Below, piece by piece: positions 60,852 through 64,000 of a DNA stretch of 64,000 bases (its first letter is position 1; each line of letters starts with the position of its first letter). Source of the DNA: Sedimentibacter sp. MB35-C1 (lineage in GTDB: Bacteria; Bacillota; Clostridia; Tissierellales; Sedimentibacteraceae); the NCBI RefSeq assembly GCF_030913635.1, contig NZ_CP133188.1, positions 744,001 through 808,000 on the forward strand, in the 5' to 3' direction. The notes beneath the pieces were generated by a model. The model worked only from the letters and a program-made list of their open reading frames with translations, made no database searches and was not told the DNA's origin. The position numbers and the translations under genes are program-made.

Positions 60852-62750
60852 ATGTCAAGTATATATAACAGTATTTATAAATTATTAAATAAATATCGCA
60901 AATATGTATTGATGTTTATAGATACATTTATTGTTGTAATTTCATACCTGTCACCGCATGTTATAAGTGGTATTCATCCTGATAAAATTAAATGGTTTAT
61001 GAATACATGGTACATCTATACAATAATTTATATGGTAACATTTATTGCTATGGGCGTTTACAAAAACATATGGAGATATGCAGGCATACAGGATATATAC
61101 AAGTGTTTAAAGGCCTCTGTAATAGCTAATTTAGTATTCTTCATACTAACCAGGTCTGCCAACATATTTGTCAGATACTATGTATATTTGGTGGCTTTCA
61201 TAGTTACAAGCTTCTGTACGATGGCAATAAGAGTTGTGTACAGAGCGGTGCTTATTGTTGGAGAAAGAGGAGCAAAAAAGCTAAGCCATTATACAAATGT
61301 TATGATAGTTGGTGCTGGGCAGGCTACAGTTGCTATATTGAATGAGATAAGCAGGAACAACCCCAACAGTTACATGGTTCGATGCATAGTTGATGATGAT
61401 AAAATAAAAATAGGCAGAAATATAAATTCCGTACCTGTTGTTTCCTCAACGAATGAGATCCCTATTATGGTAAAAAGGTATGATGTTGAAGAAATAATAT
61501 TGTCAATTCCTTCTGTTGACAAGGATAATAAAAAGCGTATACTTGATATTTGTGCAGATACAAAGTGTAAATTAAAAATTTTACCTGAAGTATACAGCCT
61601 TTTGACAAATGATAATGAAATAATGAATAAAATAAGAGAGGTTCAGGTAGAGGACTTATTAGGTAGAGAACCTATTATTTTTGACTGTACTATGACTAAA
61701 GAATACATCCAAGGAAAAACTGTCCTTGTGACAGGCGGAGGCGGCTCCATTGGTTCTGAACTCTGCAGGCAGATTGCTTCCTATTCTCCTGAAAAATTAG
61801 TTATTTTGGATATATATGAGAACAATGCCTATAATATTCAACAGGAATTAATAAGAACATATGGCGATAAATTAGATATGGAAGTTGAAATTGCTTCCGT
61901 AAGAGATAAAAACAAACTGAATCAATTATTTGAATTAAATCATATTAATATTGTATTTCATGCTGCTGCTCACAAGCATGTGCCTCTTATGGAAAAAAAT
62001 CCTGAGGAGGCAATTAAAAACAATGTAATTGGAACATACAATGTTGTACAGGTTGCCCATGAGCATGAAATTGAAAAATTTGTTCTTATATCAACAGATA
62101 AAGCAGTCAACCCAACTAATATAATGGGTGCAACAAAAAGAATTGCAGAAATGATAATTCAATCCTATAATAATCACAGTAAAACAGAATTTGTTGCAGT
62201 TAGATTTGGAAATGTACTGGGCAGTAACGGTTCAGTTATTCCTTTATTCAAAGAACAAATAAGAGAGGGCGGACCGGTAACTGTTACTCATGAAGAAATA
62301 ACAAGATATTTTATGACAATACCGGAAGCGGTACAATTAGTTCTTCGCGCTTCGTCCATGGCTGATGGTGGTGAAATTTTTGTGCTGGATATGGGTGAGC
62401 CTGTTAAGATAAAGGAATTAGCATATAATTTAATCAGACTGTCAGGACTGGAGCCGGAAGTTGATATAAATATAGAGTATACCGGACTAAGACCCGGTGA
62501 AAAGTTGTATGAAGAATTGCTTATAAGCCATGGTAAAAACCAAATTAAGACAAGTATAGATAAAATATTCATAGAGAGACCAACAGAGTTTGACGAACAG
62601 GAATTGTTTGAATTAATAGGACAACTGGAAAAAGCAGCTTATGATTTGGATGTAGATAAAATAATATTTTTAATAGAAAGACTTGTTCCTACGTATAAAA
62701 GAACCTTGAATGACAGTGGAGATACGAGTGTTGAATATGCTCATTGTTGA
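60852..62750 (+). CDS. CapD/FlaA1-type membrane-bound NDP-sugar 4,6-dehydratase
   Basis: A 632-residue polysaccharide biosynthesis protein. Four N-terminal membrane helices (about 15-130), a CoA-binding-like Rossmann domain (about 140-260; MIVGAGQATVAIL), then a SDR domain with the cofactor loop TGGGGSIGSELCRQI near 293, STDKAVNPTNIMGATKRIAEM containing the catalytic lysine region, and VRFGNVLGSNGSV. This matches PglF/WbpM enzymes making UDP-4-keto-6-deoxy sugars. The ATG at 60852 follows GGGGG; an in-frame start at 60774 lies inside the previous gene. Confidence 0.93.
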   Translation: MSSIYNSIYKLLNKYRKYVLMFIDTFIVVISYLSPHVISGIHPDKIKWFMNTWYIYTIIYMVTFIAMGVYKNIWRYAGIQDIYKCLKASVIANLVFFILTRSANIFVRYYVYLVAFIVTSFCTMAIRVVYRAVLIVGERGAKKLSHYTNVMIVGAGQATVAILNEISRNNPNSYMVRCIVDDDKIKIGRNINSVPVVSSTNEIPIMVKRYDVEEIILSIPSVDKDNKKRILDICADTKCKLKILPEVYSLLTNDNEIMNKIREVQVEDLLGREPIIFDCTMTKEYIQGKTVLVTGGGGSIGSELCRQIASYSPEKLVILDIYENNAYNIQQELIRTYGDKLDMEVEIASVRDKNKLNQLFELNHINIVFHAAAHKHVPLMEKNPEEAIKNNVIGTYNVVQVAHEHEIEKFVLISTDKAVNPTNIMGATKRIAEMIIQSYNNHSKTEFVAVRFGNVLGSNGSVIPLFKEQIREGGPVTVTHEEITRYFMTIPEAVQLVLRASSMADGGEIFVLDMGEPVKIKELAYNLIRLSGLEPEVDINIEYTGLRPGEKLYEELLISHGKNQIKTSIDKIFIERPTEFDEQELFELIGQLEKAAYDLDVDKIIFLIERLVPTYKRTLNDSGDTSVEYAHC

Positions 62751-63092
62751 TTTGTTTAAGGTAGAATCTTATACTGTTAATTATCATATTAAAGAAATCT
62801 ATAAAAGTGGAGAATTAGAAAAGTTGGCAACTACCCGAAAATTTTGAGTAGTTCAAAATAAGTTTAACTAGGATTCAAATAGATACGCATCGTTTGACGA
62901 ATTGATAACTGCAGTAAGGGCATAATTTGTCTACACTAATAGTGAGATTGATTATTATATTTGAGTTGTTGCTTAATTTGCGACAAGTGAAATATTTAAT
63001 ATAATCGAATTTGAGACATTGAAAAATGAATGATCAAGGAATCCTTGACAGTTGTAAATGAAATTGTGACTTAGGTATATCAGGTGATTCTT
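62751..63092. other. 342-base gap with no gene
   Basis: AT-rich sequence between the dehydratase and the prepilin remnant. No open frame, strong hairpin or good promoter. TTGACA at 63047-63052 lacks a convincing -10 at proper distance. Confidence 0.5.
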
Positions 63093-63418
63093 ATGAATAA
63101 TAAAGGGTTTACTTTAATTGAAGTAATAGTAGTTCTTTCTATACTTGGAATTATATCATTAATTGCAATTACTAGGTTTTTAACTATTAGTGAAAATGTC
63201 AGAAGAGATGTATGTGAGGCTAGTAGAGTAGAATTGCACATGAAATATATCTTGTTGAGAATGATAAATCGGATACTGATGTTAATTTTAATGCCTTCTT
63301 AAGTCAGTATGATCAGAAAATTTGTCCTGATGGTGAGGCTAGGTGTAGTGCGTATGCTGATGATGTTGGTGGAGTGAATGATTCTGAGGAAGATGATGGT
63401 GTGGTGTCGTTTTTGTAG
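63093..63418 (+). pseudogene. Type IV prepilin-like gene with a frameshift
   Basis: The ATG at 63093 encodes MNNKGFTLIEVIVVLSILG, a class III/type IV prepilin leader and hydrophobic N-terminus with processing expected between Gly5 and Phe6. The frame runs to RVELH and soon ends at 63302. From about 63242 another frame continues EIYLVENDKSDTDVNF through KICPDGEARCS to a stop at 63418. The joined product of about 108 residues looks like the small pseudopilins found in Clostridia. One missing base near 63238-63242 would restore it. A disabled gene or a sequencing error explains this; programmed frameshifting is less likely. Confidence 0.75.
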
Positions 63419-63727
63419 GGTTAAGTAAAATAGATATATACAAATGCTGAAACACAATATGTTGCATAGGCGAAATCGTGATTTGTAATTATGTAATTAC
63501 GAATTCAGCAAACTTTTTATGTATTTTACGCCGATTCTACGTGAGTATGGTGAAAGGAAGGCAGTGATATCAATAGTTTTAACAGAAAGTCAAAAATGTA
63601 CATTTTAATTTCTCATTAATTATAGATACATATAGCTCACATAAATTAGAAATCAAGAAGGGGCACAATATATTAAGGTACCTCTATACAATAACATAGA
63701 CTTTAGATAAGGAAGGATGACGGTAAA
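63419..63727. other. 309-base gap before the aldolase gene
   Basis: No gene seen. GCTGAA (63447-63452) and TTCAGC (63513-63518) could close a weak stem enclosing GTAATT/AATTAC, not matched to a known RNA. The end holds the aldolase ribosome binding site AAGGAAGG. Confidence 0.4.
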
Positions 63728-64000
63728 ATGGCTTTGAACTTGATGTATATAACTAATAATCCAACAATTGCAGAAATAGCTGAAAGTAGTGGTGTAGACT
63801 GGATTTTTATTGACCTTGAGATTAACGGGAAAGAAGAACGTCAAGGGCATTTGGATACGGTGATTTCAAGACACCATATTGAAGATGTAAGGAGAGTTAA
63901 AAGTGTACTTAAGAATTCAAAGCTACTTGTGAGAGTAAATCCTATTTACGAAGGGTCTGTAAATGAAATTAATAAAGTTATTGATGATGGAGCGGACATT
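63728..64000 (+). CDS. HpcH/HpaI aldolase / citrate-lyase-beta-like protein (3' end outside window)
   Basis: An open frame from ATG 63728 to the window edge, 91 codons, starting MALNLMYITNNPTIAEIAES. GVDWIFIDLEINGK and LLVRVNPIYEGSVNEINKVIDDGADI match the N-terminal third of the HpcH/HpaI TIM-barrel family, in which the Asp/Glu after the first strand binds metal. In surface polysaccharide loci such aldolases often act with sugar-acid genes. The true substrate cannot be judged from this fragment. Confidence 0.82.
   Translation, partial: MALNLMYITNNPTIAEIAESSGVDWIFIDLEINGKEERQGHLDTVISRHHIEDVRRVKSVLKNSKLLVRVNPIYEGSVNEINKVIDDGADI

Noticed and set aside
63440-63525. Weak stem GCTGAA/TTCAGC with inner hairpin considered as a tRNA or riboswitch
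   Set aside because: No tRNA T-loop or anticodon arm geometry and no CCA end; inner stems are AT-only.
1-64000. CRISPR arrays, insertion sequences, integrases, rRNA and tRNA genes
   Set aside because: None found on reading both strands; the repeats seen are isolated palindromes or paired regulator sites.

Overview
The window is low-GC DNA with strong AGGAGG-type ribosome binding sites. It carries a three-gene spore-germination receptor set, spoIIR, an SLH-domain S-layer protein and the core of the anaerobic lysine fermentation pathway. Together these point to a spore-forming, amino-acid-fermenting anaerobic Firmicute of the Clostridia/Tissierellia type, resembling Sedimentibacter. The genus is inferred, not shown by the sequence.

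Layout. 1-3980: end of a histidine operon (hisC partial, hisB, H, A, F, IE). 4086-6344: a DUF1538 membrane protein with two tandem P-II-like proteins. 6619-7866: membrane-anchored HtrA protease. 7926-10489 (minus): Zn-type ABC transporter znuA-C-B. 10622-12782 (minus): histidine kinase and response regulator. 12926-15556 (minus): thiolase and both CoA-transferase subunits, with a divergent sigma-54 activator at 15825-17504. 17651-22309: small membrane protein, gerA/B/C-type genes and spoIIR. 22368-25101 (minus): second sigma-54 activator, DUF1934 protein, murI. 25392-32887: lysine fermentation operon kdd-kamA-kamB-kamC-kamD-kamE. 33123-41128: molybdenum island with a MoeA-like protein, methyltransferase, NTPase, FecCD-type ABC transporter, a MobA-like/ModE fusion and XdhC. 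Its CGN-rich arginine codons differ from its neighbours and suggest acquisition by transfer. 41288-43765: Lon-family protease. 44078-48886: RpiR regulator, third sigma-54 activator, alanine-dehydrogenase-like enzyme and NhaC-family transporter. 49134-53750 (minus): chemoreceptor, CinA and an M14 peptidase. 53877-62750: small membrane protein, S-layer protein, LCP protein, O-antigen-ligase-like protein and a CapD/FlaA1-type sugar-nucleotide dehydratase. 63093-64000: frameshifted prepilin gene and the start of an HpcH/HpaI-type aldolase.

How it fits together. Three separate sigma-54 modules are visible. Each has an activator gene, a TGGCA-N6-TTGC promoter and nearby dyad sites that could be enhancers. 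One faces the thiolase/CoA-transferase operon, one the kam operon and one the dehydrogenase/NhaC operon. The first two cover connected parts of lysine catabolism: lysine to 3-keto-5-aminohexanoate by KamA, KamDE and Kdd, and acetoacetate to acetyl-CoA by the CoA-transferase and thiolase. The linking genes kce and kal are not in the window. The histidine kinase/regulator pair and htrA share TCACA-type repeats with an 11-bp period, which suggests a CssRS-like envelope-stress circuit.

Least explained parts: the DUF1538/P-II cassette, the MobA-like/ModE fusion facing a long perfect palindrome at the transporter promoter, a structured intercistronic RNA candidate between thl and atoD, and the dehydrogenase/NhaC module.
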